Part shown: piece after piece, positions 18,920 through 27,848 of the stretch
Position numbering within the stretch: the first letter of the stretch is position 1
Layout: the number at the start of each line of letters is the position of its first letter
From: Streptococcus sp. WB01_FAA12
GTDB lineage: Bacteria > Bacillota > Bacilli > Lactobacillales > Streptococcaceae
Direction: 5' to 3'
Assembly: GCF_012843315.1 (NCBI RefSeq)
Contig: NZ_JABAEX010000001.1
Coordinates: forward strand, 806,001-870,000
DNA length: 64,000 nucleotides
Made by a program: the position numbers and the translations under genes
The notes under the pieces: generated by a model
What the model was told of the DNA's origin: nothing
Seen by the model: only the letters and a program-made list of their open reading frames with translations
The model's database searches: none

Positions 18920-20464
18920 TCACATCTTCTCTTCTAACTCTACGTCTGGGTACTTGTCTGCAAACCAGCGGAGGGCGAAGTCATTCTCAAAGAGGAAGAC
19001 AGGTTGGTCGAAGCGGTCTTTTGCCAAGATATTGCGGCTTGATGACATCCGTTCATCCAAGTCCTCAGGCTTGATCCAACGAACGGTCTTTTTACCCATT
19101 GGGCTCATGACCACTTCCGCATTGTATTCATTTTCCATACGGTGCTTGAAGACTTCAAACTGAAGTTGACCTACAGCGCCCAGCATGTACTCGCCTGTTT
19201 GGTAGTTAGTATAAAGCTGAATGGCTCCCTCTTGTACCAACTGCTCAATTCCCTTGTGGAAGGATTTTTGCTTCATGACGTTCTTAGCAGAAACTTTCAT
19301 GAAAATCTCAGGTGTAAAGGTTGGCAGTGGTTCAAATTCAAACTTGTTTTTTCCAACCGTCAAAGTGTCTCCAACCTGATAAGTACCGGTATCGTAAACC
19401 CCGATGATATCTCCTGCAACAGCGTTGGTCACATTCTCACGACTTTCCGCCATAAACTGAGTGACATTCGAAAGCTTGGCACCCTTCCCAGTACGAGGCA
19501 GATTAACACTCATCCCACGCTCAAATTCACCGGATACGATACGCACAAAGGCAATACGGTCACGGTGACGAGGGTCCATGTTAGCTTGGATTTTAAAGAC
19601 GAATCCTGAGAAGTCCTTGTCATATGGATCGACAATTTCACCGTCTGTCTTCTTGTGTCCATGTGGTTCTGGAGCAAATTTCAAGAAAGTTTCGAGGAAG
19701 GTCTGTACCCCAAAATTGGTCAAAGCTGAGCCAAAGAAGACCGGTGTCAAGTCACCTGCAAGAATAGCTTCCTCTGAGAACTCATTCCCAGCTTCATTCA
19801 AAAGCTCAATATCATCTTTGACTTGCTCGTAGAAAGGATTGCTACCAAAAAGCTTGTCCCCATCTTCTAGACTAGCAAAACGCTCATCCCCCTTGTAGAG
19901 CTCCAAGCGTTGGTTATAGAGGTCATATAAGCCTTCAAAGGCTTTCCCCATCCCGATTGGCCAGTTCATAGGGTAGCTGGCAATCCCTAGGACTTCTTCC
20001 AATTCTTGCAAGAGGTCCAGTGGCTCACGGCCATCACGGTCCAGCTTGTTCATAAAGGTAAAGACTGGAATGCCACGGTGCTTCACAACCTCAAACAATT
20101 TCTTGGTTTGGGCCTCGATACCCTTGGCAGAGTCCACGACCATGACCGCAGCATCCACCGCCATCAAGGTACGATAGGTATCTTCTGAGAAGTCCTCGTG
20201 CCCTGGTGTGTCGAGGATGTTCACGCGCTTGCCATCATAGTCAAACTGCATAACAGATGACGTGACCGAAATCCCACGTTGTTTCTCAATATCCATCCAG
20301 TCAGACTTGGCAAAAGTCCCTGTTTTCTTTCCTTTAACCGTACCAGCCTCACGAATCTCGCCCCCAAAGTAGAGCAACTGCTCAGTGATAGTTGTTTTCC
20401 CCGCGTCCGGGTGAGAGATGATGGCAAAGGTACGACGTTTCTTAATTTCTTCTTGAATATTCAT
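18920..20464 (-). CDS. prfC: Peptide chain release factor 3
   Basis: GTPase that recycles RF1/RF2 from the ribosome after termination. The 514-residue protein has G1 [15 protein letters not shown] near the N terminus, G2 in [15 protein letters not shown]3 DTPGHEDF, and G4 [14 protein letters not shown], which distinguishes RF3 from EF-G. Length is normal. ATG 20464 follows a weak AAGAGAACTT ribosome site. Single-gene unit, read toward the FUSC-like gene. Confidence 0.97.
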   Translation of the reverse strand: MNIQEEIKKRRTFAIISHPDAGKTTITEQLLYFGGEIREAGTVKGKKTGTFAKSDWMDIEKQRGISVTSSVMQFDYDGKRVNILDTPGHEDFSEDTYRTLMAVDAAVMVVDSAKGIEAQTKKLFEVVKHRGIPVFTFMNKLDRDGREPLDLLQELEEVLGIASYPMNWPIGMGKAFEGLYDLYNQRLELYKGDERFASLEDGDKLFGSNPFYEQVKDDIELLNEAGNEFSEEAILAGDLTPVFFGSALTNFGVQTFLETFLKFAPEPHGHKKTDGEIVDPYDKDFSGFVFKIQANMDPRHRDRIAFVRIVSGEFERGMSVNLPRTGKGAKLSNVTQFMAESRENVTNAVAGDIIGVYDTGTYQVGDTLTVGKNKFEFEPLPTFTPEIFMKVSAKNVMKQKSFHKGIEQLVQEGAIQLYTNYQTGEYMLGAVGQLQFEVFKHRMENEYNAEVVMSPMGKKTVRWIKPEDLDERMSSSRNILAKDRFDQPVFLFENDFALRWFADKYPDVELEEKM

Positions 20465-20607
20465 AAGTTCTCTTTCTTTGATTCTCTATTTTTAGTTGTT
20501 TCAGTAGCTAAGAATGATTTTTACATTGGATTTACTATTCCTTTCAACTCTCCATTATATCGGATTTTGGGGAGTTTTTCAATTGCTCATCCGATGAAAA
20601 AGGTAAG

Positions 20608-21300
20608 CTAGAGCACAGATTTCACCTGATTTCTCTTTTTCCACCGTTTCTTGAACAAGATATCAAAGAGAAGCAAAGCTAGAGAAAGAATAACCGACAC
20701 AAGGAGGTACTTTATCCATAGAGGTGCATGAGAGATAAACGGTGTATCTCTTAAGAGGCCATAATTTCCACCCGTTACCTGATTAACCCCAACTAGAAAG
20801 AGATTGAGAACGAAAGTATAGACTACGATCATATACTTCTTAAGTAAGCTCTTGTCATAGTGATTCATCAAGTAAATCAAGGAATTCACTAGAAGTGCAT
20901 AGTGCCCAATCAAAAATGAAAAACTAGTGATATGGGGGAAATCATAGGGGTCAAAAACGGGGTAAACCAAGGCAAAGACCGCTCCACTTGCTCCTAAGAG
21001 GGCAAAGTATTGCTTGCTCCGCCATTTATCTGGTAAGAAAACTACCGCAAACATGGCCAAACGGCAATGATAAAAAGGGAGACTATTAGACAATGGAATC
21101 CCAAAACCAACATACCAACTATATAGGGCTAGTAACTGGAGAATCTGAATTCCCTTAAACAAGAGGACAAATTTCGGATTCTTGTGATAAGCAAGTGCCC
21201 CATAAATACAAAGCACTAAGACAAGCATCATAATCCCATACCAAAAGAGCGAAATGGGAGGAGGTACGGTTTGGAATCTTGTAAAAAAATTATGTAGCAT
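20608..21300 (-). CDS. TIGR02206/YwaF-like integral membrane protein
   Basis: Unknown function. The 230-residue protein has about seven membrane helices spread evenly along its length, with the family features PLSNSLPFYHCRLAMF and a central HYALLVNSLIYLM. It ends in a basic tail (KKRWKKRNQVKSVL) predicted to be cytoplasmic. The gene stands alone between prfC and gatC. The 204 bases upstream to gatC carry the divergent gat promoter region. Confidence 0.75.
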   Translation of the reverse strand: MLHNFFTRFQTVPPPISLFWYGIMMLVLVLCIYGALAYHKNPKFVLLFKGIQILQLLALYSWYVGFGIPLSNSLPFYHCRLAMFAVVFLPDKWRSKQYFALLGASGAVFALVYPVFDPYDFPHITSFSFLIGHYALLVNSLIYLMNHYDKSLLKKYMIVVYTFVLNLFLVGVNQVTGGNYGLLRDTPFISHAPLWIKYLLVSVILSLALLLFDILFKKRWKKRNQVKSVL

Positions 21301-21458
21301 ATTTTCTATCCTAACTCATCTTTCGGGGAATTCTTCCTACATTAATCTCTAGTCTCACTCAATTTTTCTTTTAGTTTAACTATTATAGCGAATTAAAAGC
21401 GATTTTTCAATTTCTATTTCTTTTCAGTTTGCCTTAGCTTATTTATAGGAAAATATGG

Positions 21459-21464
21459 TAAAAT
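21459..21464 (+). promoter_or_regulatory. gatCAB promoter, extended -10
   Basis: ATGGTAAAAT: hexamer TAAAAT with TG one base upstream, 41 bases before the gatC ATG. No well-spaced -35. Confidence 0.6.
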
Positions 21465-21504
21465 AGAACAGACTAAAAATCATCATTTCACGAAAGGATG
21501 CAAG

Positions 21505-21807
21505 ATGAAAATTACGCAAGAAGAGGTAACACACGTTGCCAATCTTTCAAAATTAAGATTCTCAGAAGAAGAAACTGCTGCCTTTGCGACCACCTTGTCT
21601 AAAATTGTTGATATGGTTGAATTGCTGGGCGAAGTCGACACTACTGGTGTCGCACCTACTACGACCATGGCTGACCGCAAGACTGTACTCCGCCCTGATG
21701 TGGCCGAAGAAGGAACAGACCGTGACCGCTTGTTTAAAAATGTACCTGAAAAAGAAAACTACTATATCAAGGTACCAGCTATCCTAGACGATGGAGGAGA
21801 TGCCTAA
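21505..21807 (+). CDS. gatC: Asp-tRNA(Asn)/Glu-tRNA(Gln) amidotransferase subunit C
   Basis: Small subunit that holds GatA and GatB together. The 100-residue protein begins [20 protein letters not shown] and has the conserved ending [28 protein letters not shown] lies ahead of the ATG. The stop overlaps the gatA start by one base (TAATG). Confidence 0.97.
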   Translation: MKITQEEVTHVANLSKLRFSEEETAAFATTLSKIVDMVELLGEVDTTGVAPTTTMADRKTVLRPDVAEEGTDRDRLFKNVPEKENYYIKVPAILDDGGDA

Positions 21808-23273
21808 TGACTTTTAATCATAAAACCATTGAAGACTTGCACAACCTCCTTGTCTCTAAGGAAATTTCTGCAACTGAATTGACACAAGCAACGCTTGAAG
21901 ATATCAAATCTCGCGAGACGGCTATCAATGCTTTTATTACCATCGCTGAAGAGCAAGCCCTCGCTCAAGCTAAGGCTATTGATGAAGCTGGAATTGACGT
22001 GGACAATGTCCTTTCAGGAATTCCACTGGCTGTTAAGGATAATATCTCTACCGACGGTATCCTGACAACTGCAGCCTCAAAAATGCTCTACAACTACGAG
22101 TCAATCTTTGATGCGACAGCCGTTGCCAATGCCAAAGCTAAGGGTATGATTGTTGTTGGAAAGACCAACATGGACGAATTTGCCATGGGTGGTTCAGGTG
22201 AGACTTCTCACTACGGTGCCACTAAAAATGCTTGGGACCACAGCAAGGTTCCTGGTGGTTCATCAAGTGGTTCTGCCGCAGCTGTAGCCTCAGGACAAGT
22301 CCGCTTGTCACTTGGTTCTGATACTGGTGGTTCTATCCGCCAACCTGCTGCCTTCAACGGGATCGTTGGTCTCAAGCCTACCTACGGAACAGTTTCTCGT
22401 TTCGGTCTCATTGCTTTCGGTAGCTCGCTAGACCAAATCGGACCTTTCGCTCCAACTGTTAAGGAAAATGCCCTCTTGCTCAACGCTATTGCCAGCGAAG
22501 ATGCAAAAGACTCTACTTCTGCTCCTGTCCGCATTGCCGACTTTACTTCCAAAATCGGTCAAGACATCAAGGGCATGAAAATCGCTTTGCCTAAGGAATA
22601 TCTCGGTGAAGGGATTGATCCAGAAGTTAAAGAAACCATCATCAAGGCAGCCAAACACTTTGAGAAACTTGGTGCTATCGTTGAAGAAGTCAGCCTTCCT
22701 CACTCAAAATACGGTGTTGCCGTTTACTACATCATTGCTTCATCAGAAGCTTCATCAAACTTGCAACGCTTTGACGGTATCCGTTACGGCTACCGCGCAG
22801 AGAATGCGACGAATCTTGATGAAATCTATGTAAACAGTCGTAGCCAAGGATTCGGTGAAGAAGTAAAACGCCGTATCATGCTAGGTACTTTCAGCCTTTC
22901 ATCAGGTTACTACGACGCCTACTACAAGAGGGCTGGACAGGTCCGTACCCTCATCATTCAAGATTTCGAAAAAGTCTTTGCGGATTACGACTTGATTTTG
23001 GGACCAACTGCTCCAAGTGTTGCTTATGACTTGGACTCACTCAACCATGACCCAGTTGCCATGTACTTGGCTGATCTTTTGACCATCCCAGTCAACTTAG
23101 CTGGTCTCCCAGGAATTTCGGTCCCTGCTGGATTTGCTCAAGGTCTACCTGTCGGTCTCCAATTGATCGGTCCTAAATACTCAGAAGAAACCATTTACCA
23201 AGCTGCTGCTGCTTTTGAAGCAACAACAGACTACCACAAACAACAACCCGTGATTTTTGGAGGTGATAACTAA
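21807..23273 (+). CDS. gatA: Asp-tRNA(Asn)/Glu-tRNA(Gln) amidotransferase subunit A
   Basis: Glutaminase subunit that releases ammonia for the amidation of misacylated tRNA. The 488-residue protein shows the amidase Ser-cisSer-Lys machinery: Lys77 in [10 protein letters not shown], then the Gly/Ser-rich [17 protein letters not shown] and [13 protein letters not shown]. Length is standard. One-base overlaps with gatC and gatB indicate a single translated unit. Confidence 0.98.
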   Translation: MTFNHKTIEDLHNLLVSKEISATELTQATLEDIKSRETAINAFITIAEEQALAQAKAIDEAGIDVDNVLSGIPLAVKDNISTDGILTTAASKMLYNYESIFDATAVANAKAKGMIVVGKTNMDEFAMGGSGETSHYGATKNAWDHSKVPGGSSSGSAAAVASGQVRLSLGSDTGGSIRQPAAFNGIVGLKPTYGTVSRFGLIAFGSSLDQIGPFAPTVKENALLLNAIASEDAKDSTSAPVRIADFTSKIGQDIKGMKIALPKEYLGEGIDPEVKETIIKAAKHFEKLGAIVEEVSLPHSKYGVAVYYIIASSEASSNLQRFDGIRYGYRAENATNLDEIYVNSRSQGFGEEVKRRIMLGTFSLSSGYYDAYYKRAGQVRTLIIQDFEKVFADYDLILGPTAPSVAYDLDSLNHDPVAMYLADLLTIPVNLAGLPGISVPAGFAQGLPVGLQLIGPKYSEETIYQAAAAFEATTDYHKQQPVIFGGDN

Positions 23274-24718
23274 TGAACTTTGAAACAGTCATTGGACTTG
23301 AAGTCCACGTAGAGCTTAACACCAATTCAAAAATCTTCTCACCAACTTCTGCCCACTTCGGAAATGACCAAAACGCCAACACCAACGTGATTGACTGGTC
23401 TTTCCCAGGAGTTCTGCCAGTTCTCAATAAAGGTGTTGTTGATGCCGGTATCAAAGCTGCTCTTGCCCTCAACATGGACATCCACAAGCACATGCACTTT
23501 GACCGCAAGAACTACTTCTATCCTGATAATCCCAAAGCCTACCAAATTTCTCAGTTTGATGAGCCAATCGGATACAACGGCTGGATTGAAGTCGAACTAG
23601 AAGACGGTACGACCAAGAAAATCGGTATCGAACGTGCCCACTTAGAGGAAGATGCTGGTAAAAACACCCACGGTACAGATGGCTACTCCTATGTAGACCT
23701 CAACCGCCAAGGGGTGCCATTGATTGAGATTGTATCTGAAGCTGACATGCGTTCTCCTGAAGAAGCCTACGCTTATCTAACTGCCCTCAAGGAAGTCATC
23801 CAGTACGCTGGTATTTCTGACGTTAAGATGGAAGAAGGTTCTATGCGTGTGGATGCCAACATCTCGCTTCGTCCTTATGGTCAAGAGAAATTCGGTACCA
23901 AGACTGAGTTGAAGAACTTGAATTCCTTCTCAAATGTTCGCAAGGGTCTTGAATACGAAGTCCAACGTCAAGCCGAAATCCTTCGCTCAGGTGGTCAAAT
24001 TCGCCAAGAAACTCGCCGTTACGATGAAGCTAACAAGGCAACCATCCTCATGCGTGTCAAGGAAGGTGCTGCAGACTACCGCTACTTCCCAGAACCAGAT
24101 CTACCCCTCTTTGAAATCTCAGACGAGTGGATTGAGGAAATGCGTACAGAGTTGCCAGAGTTTCCAAAGGAACGCCGTGCTCGCTACGTATCTGACCTTG
24201 GTTTGTCAGACTACGATGCTAGCCAGTTGACAGCAAACAAAGTTACTTCTGACTTTTTTGAAAAAGCTGTTGCCCTTGGTGGCGATGCTAAGCAAGTCTC
24301 AAATTGGCTCCAAGGGGAAGTTGCTCAGTTCCTTAATGCTGAAGGCAAGACACTAGAACAAATCGAATTGACACCAGAAAACTTGGTTGAAATGATTGCC
24401 ATCATCGAAGACGGTACTATCTCTTCTAAGATTGCCAAAAAAGTCTTTGTCCACCTGGCTAAAAATGGCGGTGGGGCGCGTGACTACGTCGAAAAAGCAG
24501 GTATGGGCCAAATCTCAGATCCAGATGTTCTGATTCCAATCATCCACCAAATCTTTGCGGATAACGAAGCTGCCGTTGCCGACTTCAAATCAGGTAAACG
24601 CAACGCAGACAAGGCCTTCACAGGATTCCTTATGAAAGCTACCAAAGGTCAAGCCAACCCACAAGTTGCCCTTAAACTCCTCGCCCAGGAATTGGCGAAG
24701 TTGAAAGACAGTGAGTAA
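23273..24718 (+). CDS. gatB: Asp-tRNA(Asn)/Glu-tRNA(Gln) amidotransferase subunit B
   Basis: Kinase/amidotransferase subunit that binds the mischarged tRNA. The 481-residue protein has [20 protein letters not shown] at the N terminus, [17 protein letters not shown], the signature [15 protein letters not shown], and the C-terminal helical YqeY-like tail. Its codons for [20 protein letters not shown] (bases 24440-24501) are duplicated 0.9 kb downstream. Last gene of gatCAB. Confidence 0.98.
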   Translation: MNFETVIGLEVHVELNTNSKIFSPTSAHFGNDQNANTNVIDWSFPGVLPVLNKGVVDAGIKAALALNMDIHKHMHFDRKNYFYPDNPKAYQISQFDEPIGYNGWIEVELEDGTTKKIGIERAHLEEDAGKNTHGTDGYSYVDLNRQGVPLIEIVSEADMRSPEEAYAYLTALKEVIQYAGISDVKMEEGSMRVDANISLRPYGQEKFGTKTELKNLNSFSNVRKGLEYEVQRQAEILRSGGQIRQETRRYDEANKATILMRVKEGAADYRYFPEPDLPLFEISDEWIEEMRTELPEFPKERRARYVSDLGLSDYDASQLTANKVTSDFFEKAVALGGDAKQVSNWLQGEVAQFLNAEGKTLEQIELTPENLVEMIAIIEDGTISSKIAKKVFVHLAKNGGGARDYVEKAGMGQISDPDVLIPIIHQIFADNEAAVADFKSGKRNADKAFTGFLMKATKGQANPQVALKLLAQELAKLKDSE

Positions 24719-24775
24719 TTCACTCTTTAAACACTTTTTTCTACTTTTAAAACGAGAATGAGACAAGGGGAATAA

Positions 24776-25174
24776 ATGAACAAATTTTTACGATTGCTAT
24801 TTGTCTTAGTCATCATCGCTATGTTAGGCGCTTCTATACTACAAATCTTTCTCCCATCATATTTGGGAGAGCATTCTGGTTACGGTATTTCTGCAGGATG
24901 GCAAAGAGAAATTGGAATTTGGAATCTAGCTGTCTTAATTATTATTCTTGCCGTTAATATTAAATACGATTGGTTCTATCTACGAATCGCACTTCTTGCT
25001 CTCATTATTGGCGGAATTGGAATAGGAACAAATCACTTACTCAATTATATGGAGTATCACTCTCCTGTAAATGCTATCGGTGCTTTTGAAAATTACTTGC
25101 TAGCAATAGGATGGATTGTGGGATGGCTCATCGAACACCATTCCATAAAGAAGCTAAATGCTAGTAAATCTTAG
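24776..25174 (+). CDS. Small four-helix membrane protein of unknown function
   Basis: I do not recognise this family. The 132-residue protein has four hydrophobic segments (about 7-27, 48-63, 69-88 and 106-124) and a short basic C-terminal tail (SIKKLNASKS). The gene has a convincing AAGGGGA ribosome site 5 bases before ATG 24776 and follows gatB by about 57 bases with no terminator, so it is probably cotranscribed. It could be an accessory insertion, since the next 400 bases are remnant DNA. Confidence 0.65.
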   Translation: MNKFLRLLFVLVIIAMLGASILQIFLPSYLGEHSGYGISAGWQREIGIWNLAVLIIILAVNIKYDWFYLRIALLALIIGGIGIGTNHLLNYMEYHSPVNAIGAFENYLLAIGWIVGWLIEHHSIKKLNASKS

Positions 25175-25450
25175 ATGATTTTTAAAGGTTATCAAATAAT
25201 TTAATAATTATTCGAGTTATGAAATCAACCTTTTCAATAGTCTCAATGCCAATCAAAAACCCTTCAACGAACTCGCTAAACAAAAGGTCAACAAGGTTTG
25301 GACAGGCCTCTACGAGATTGAAGCAACCAGTATCTTGCTTGAAGACTTCAGCTATGACCAAGAAAGTCTTTGTCCATCTGGCTAAAAATGGCGGTGGCGC
25401 GCGTGAATACGTGGAAAAAGCAGGCTTAAAGTTGAAAGAAAACTAGACAG
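25175..25450 (+). pseudogene. Gene remnants, including a 62-base copy of gatB
   Basis: No intact gene. Bases 25363-25424 match gatB 24440-24501 at 58 of 62 positions and encode [20 protein letters not shown] in frame, followed by a short tail and a stop at about 25446. Upstream, in another frame (about 25230-25370), a protein-like stretch [19 protein letters not shown] is open but has no start. The two pieces look like decayed fragments joined by recombination. The 75-codon frame at 25219-25446 is an accident of their junction, with no ribosome site. Confidence 0.6.
25363..25424 (+). repeat. Partial duplication of gatB
   Basis: 58/62 identity with 24440-24501 inside gatB. Two of the four differences are silent at the protein level and one changes Asp to Glu, which suggests past selection as coding sequence or a gene-conversion donor from a related strain. 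Confidence 0.85.
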
Positions 25451-25482
25451 AACAAAACCAGCCCTAAGGTTGGTTTTTTCTT
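25451..25482 (+). terminator. Terminator before efp
   Basis: AAAACCAGCC-ctaa-GGTTGGTTTTTT: a strong hairpin with T run, ending whatever is transcribed through the gatB remnant. Confidence 0.85.
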
Positions 25483-25533
25483 CTCTACAACTCCCAATAA
25501 CTATTTTGGCTTTATTTCCAGAGTATTTTATGG

Positions 25534-25539
25534 TAAAAT
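25534..25539 (+). promoter_or_regulatory. efp promoter, extended -10
   Basis: ATGGTAAAAT, hexamer TAAAAT with TG extension, 35 bases before the efp ATG. Confidence 0.65.
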
Positions 25540-25573
25540 GAAGAGTAATAATATTTATTAAAGAGGTAAAAAC

Positions 25574-26134
25574 ATGATTGAAGCAAGTAAATTAAAAGCT
25601 GGTATGACCTTTGAAACAGCTGATGGTAAATTGATCCGCGTTTTGGAAGCTAGCCACCACAAACCAGGTAAAGGAAACACGATCATGCGTATGAAATTAC
25701 GTGATGTCCGTACTGGTTCTACATTTGACACAAGCTACCGTCCAGAGGAAAAATTTGAACAAGCCATCATCGAGACTGTCCCAGCTCAATACTTGTACAA
25801 AATGGATGACACAGCCTACTTCATGAACACAGAAACTTACGACCAATACGAAATCCCTGTAGTCAATGTTGAAAACGAATTGCTTTACATCCTTGAAAAC
25901 TCTGATGTGAAAATCCAATTCTACGGAACTGAAGTAATCGGTGTAACTGTACCAACTACTGTTGAATTGACAGTTGCAGAAACTCAACCATCTATCAAAG
26001 GTGCTACTGTTACAGGTTCTGGTAAACCAGCAACGATGGAAACTGGACTTGTCGTCAACGTTCCGGACTTCATCGAAGCAGGACAAAAACTCGTTATCAA
26101 CACTGCAGAAGGAACTTACGTTTCTCGTGCCTAA
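25574..26134 (+). CDS. efp: Elongation factor P
   Basis: Relieves ribosome stalling at proline runs. The 186-residue protein has the three-domain EF-P layout: KOW-like domain with the modified-residue loop [20 protein letters not shown], a middle OB domain, and the C-terminal signature [21 protein letters not shown] near 154-174. AAAGAGG precedes the ATG. It heads an efp-Asp23-nusB operon. Confidence 0.98.
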
Positions 26135-26155
26135 TCTCTAGAAAGAGGTCATTCT

Positions 26156-26545
26156 ATGGGAATTGAAGAACAACTTGGCGAAATCGTTATCGCCCCACGT
26201 GTACTTGAAAAAATCATTGCTGTTGCTACTGCAAAGGTAGAGGGCGTACACTCTTTTTCAAACAAATCAGTATCTGACACCCTTTCAAAACTTTCACTCG
26301 GCCGCGGCGTTTATCTTAAAAACGTGGACGAAGAACTCACAGCTGATATCTACCTCTACCTTGAGTACGGAGTAAAAGTTCCTAAGGTAGCTGTTGCTAT
26401 CCAAAAAGCTGTCAAAGATGCAGTCCGCAATATGGCTGATGTAGAACTCGCTGCTATCAATATCCACGTTGCAGGTATTGTTCCAGATAAAACACCAAAA
26501 CCAGACTTGAAAGACTTGTTTGATGAGGACTTCCTCAATGACTAG
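26156..26545 (+). CDS. Asp23/Gls24-family (DUF322) protein
   Basis: Envelope-stress-associated family (YqhY group when next to nusB). The 129-residue protein starts MGIEEQLGEIVIAPRVLEKIIAVA and contains the conserved AVAIQKAVKDAVRNMADVELAAINIHVAGI. No membrane segment, so probably cytoplasmic or peripheral. Position between efp and nusB is the usual one for YqhY, which has been linked to fatty acid synthesis control; that link is not visible here. Overlaps nusB by 8 bases. Confidence 0.9.
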   Translation: MGIEEQLGEIVIAPRVLEKIIAVATAKVEGVHSFSNKSVSDTLSKLSLGRGVYLKNVDEELTADIYLYLEYGVKVPKVAVAIQKAVKDAVRNMADVELAAINIHVAGIVPDKTPKPDLKDLFDEDFLND

Positions 26546-26960
26546 TCCACTATTAGAATCTAGACGTGAGCTCCGTAAGTGTGCCTTTCAAGCTCTTATG
26601 AGTCTTGAGTTTGATACAGACGTCGAAACTGCTTGTCGTTTCGCCTACACACACGATCGTGAAGATACGGATGTGCAACTCCCAGCCTTTTTGACAGAGC
26701 TCGTTTCTGGTGTTCAAACTAAAAAGGAAGAACTAGACAAGCAAATCACACAACATCTAAAAGCAGGTTGGACCATTGAACGTTTAACGCTCGTGGAGAG
26801 AAACCTCCTTCGCTTGGGAGTCTTTGAAATCACTTCATTTGACACTCCACAGTTGGTTGCTGTTAACGAAGCTATCGAACTTGCAAAGGACTTCTCAGAT
26901 CAAAAATCTGCCCGTTTTATCAATGGACTGCTCAGCCAGTTTGTAACAGAAGAACAGTAA
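26538..26960 (+). CDS. nusB: Transcription antitermination factor NusB
   Basis: Binds boxA RNA with S10 in rRNA antitermination. ATG 26538 (140 residues, MTSPLLESRRELRKCAFQAL) is preferred over 26520 because it matches the family start and overlaps the preceding stop by 8 bases for coupled translation. All-helical NusB fold with the ending VAVNEAIELAKDFSDQKSAR and FINGLLSQF. Followed by a strong terminator. Confidence 0.96.
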   Translation: MTSPLLESRRELRKCAFQALMSLEFDTDVETACRFAYTHDREDTDVQLPAFLTELVSGVQTKKEELDKQITQHLKAGWTIERLTLVERNLLRLGVFEITSFDTPQLVAVNEAIELAKDFSDQKSARFINGLLSQFVTEEQ

Positions 26961-26963
26961 AAA

Positions 26964-27000
26964 GAAAAAGTGTTTGACAAATATCAAACACTTTTTTCTT
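26964..27000 (+). terminator. nusB terminator
   Basis: AAAGTGTTTGA pairs perfectly with TCAAACACTTT across a 6-base loop, followed by a T run. The following 27001-27211 is very AT-rich and gene-free; it contains TATAAT-like plus-strand sequences with no reading frame after them. Confidence 0.9.
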
Positions 27001-27211
27001 TGCCTCCACTATCTAAAAAAGTGGTAATAGACATAATATTACAAGTTTAATATTCATTTTTCTAAAAATATTTTAAAAAAAAGTTCTGCTTACATCTAAA
27101 AACTAGTAAGAAAAGTTAAATTATCTACTTTTGTTGTATAATTACATTTTTTTTAAAATATAATAAAAAAGCGTTATAATTAACCTAAATATCTCTTATA
27201 GGGTATATTTG

Positions 27212-27520
27212 TTATAGATCCTTTTCTTCTAACTTTCGATAAAAGTTTTTATTCTCTTGGTGTCGAGCTTCCAGTACATTCTCTATACGATTCTTATACA
27301 GTTGATGATAGTTATCTAAATTGTTCTCTATCTCAAAGATATATGGTTGAATTTCAGCAAAACTACTGTCTCTACATGCATAGGAAAGCGCCTCTAGGAG
27401 ATGATCCGTCTCCCTGCTAAACTTGTGGAAATCATCATCCAAATCCATCTCCAAACGCTCTAAGTATCGCAATTTACGATTGTGTTCATCCTCTAATTTC
27501 TGAAGTTCCTTTTTATCCAT
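27212..27520 (-). CDS. Small charged helical protein, candidate type VII partner 2
   Basis: No enzyme motif. The 102-residue protein is almost entirely helical and charged (KLEDEHNRKLRYLERLEMDL, NRIENVLEARHQENKNFYRK), without membrane helix or signal peptide. It begins 13 bases after the preceding small gene. Size, helicity and position behind a lipase toxin fit the second small partner protein (TlaA/Lap-like chaperone) that type VII LXG-class toxins need for export. That role is inferred from context. Confidence 0.7.
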   Translation of the reverse strand: MDKKELQKLEDEHNRKLRYLERLEMDLDDDFHKFSRETDHLLEALSYACRDSSFAEIQPYIFEIENNLDNYHQLYKNRIENVLEARHQENKNFYRKLEEKDL

Positions 27521-27533
27521 GACCCGTTTTCTC

Positions 27534-27848
27534 CTAGCTTTTGATCGGACTCTGTAAAGTAGGTGTTTGCAAGGTCTGTGTCAAGTAAGTTTCGGCAGCA
27601 TCTGCAGCTTTCCCCTCAAATCCACCCTTAATATTGTTCACATAGGTCTTAGAAGCGTAGTCTTGCATATCTGTGGCTGCTTCCTGCAACTTTTTAGCTA
27701 ATTCTGCTCCTTTAGCAAGGATTGACAACTCTTTTGCAGTTACCAAGGCCCTGACTGCTTGTCGTTCTTGTTCCTTCATTCTTTCTTTGAAGCCTCTATC
27801 GAGTTGCTCTCTTGTAATTAAAGTATCCTCATCCGTTAGGACTACCAT
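27534..27848 (-). CDS. WXG100-like small helical protein, candidate type VII partner 1
   Basis: 104 residues, two predicted long helices around LAKKLQEAATDMQDYASKTY and a glycine turn (NIKGGFEGKAADAAETYL), reminiscent of ESAT-6/WXG100-like or DUF3130-type proteins but without a strict WXG. ATG 27848 has GGAGG with 6-base spacing and lies inside the end of the lipase gene, a 20-base overlap that implies coupled translation. The likely role is as a partner in secretion of the upstream lipase. Confidence 0.75.
   Translation of the reverse strand: MVVLTDEDTLITREQLDRGFKERMKEQERQAVRALVTAKELSILAKGAELAKKLQEAATDMQDYASKTYVNNIKGGFEGKAADAAETYLTQTLQTPTLQSPIKS

Noticed and set aside
25219..25446. 75-codon frame between the membrane protein and efp as a real gene
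   Set aside because: It is stitched from a shifted coding remnant and a gatB copy, lacks a ribosome site, and changes character at the junction.
27040..27200. TATAAT-like plus-strand promoters after nusB
   Set aside because: The region is extremely AT-rich, so such hexamers are expected by chance, and no gene or hairpin follows on that strand.
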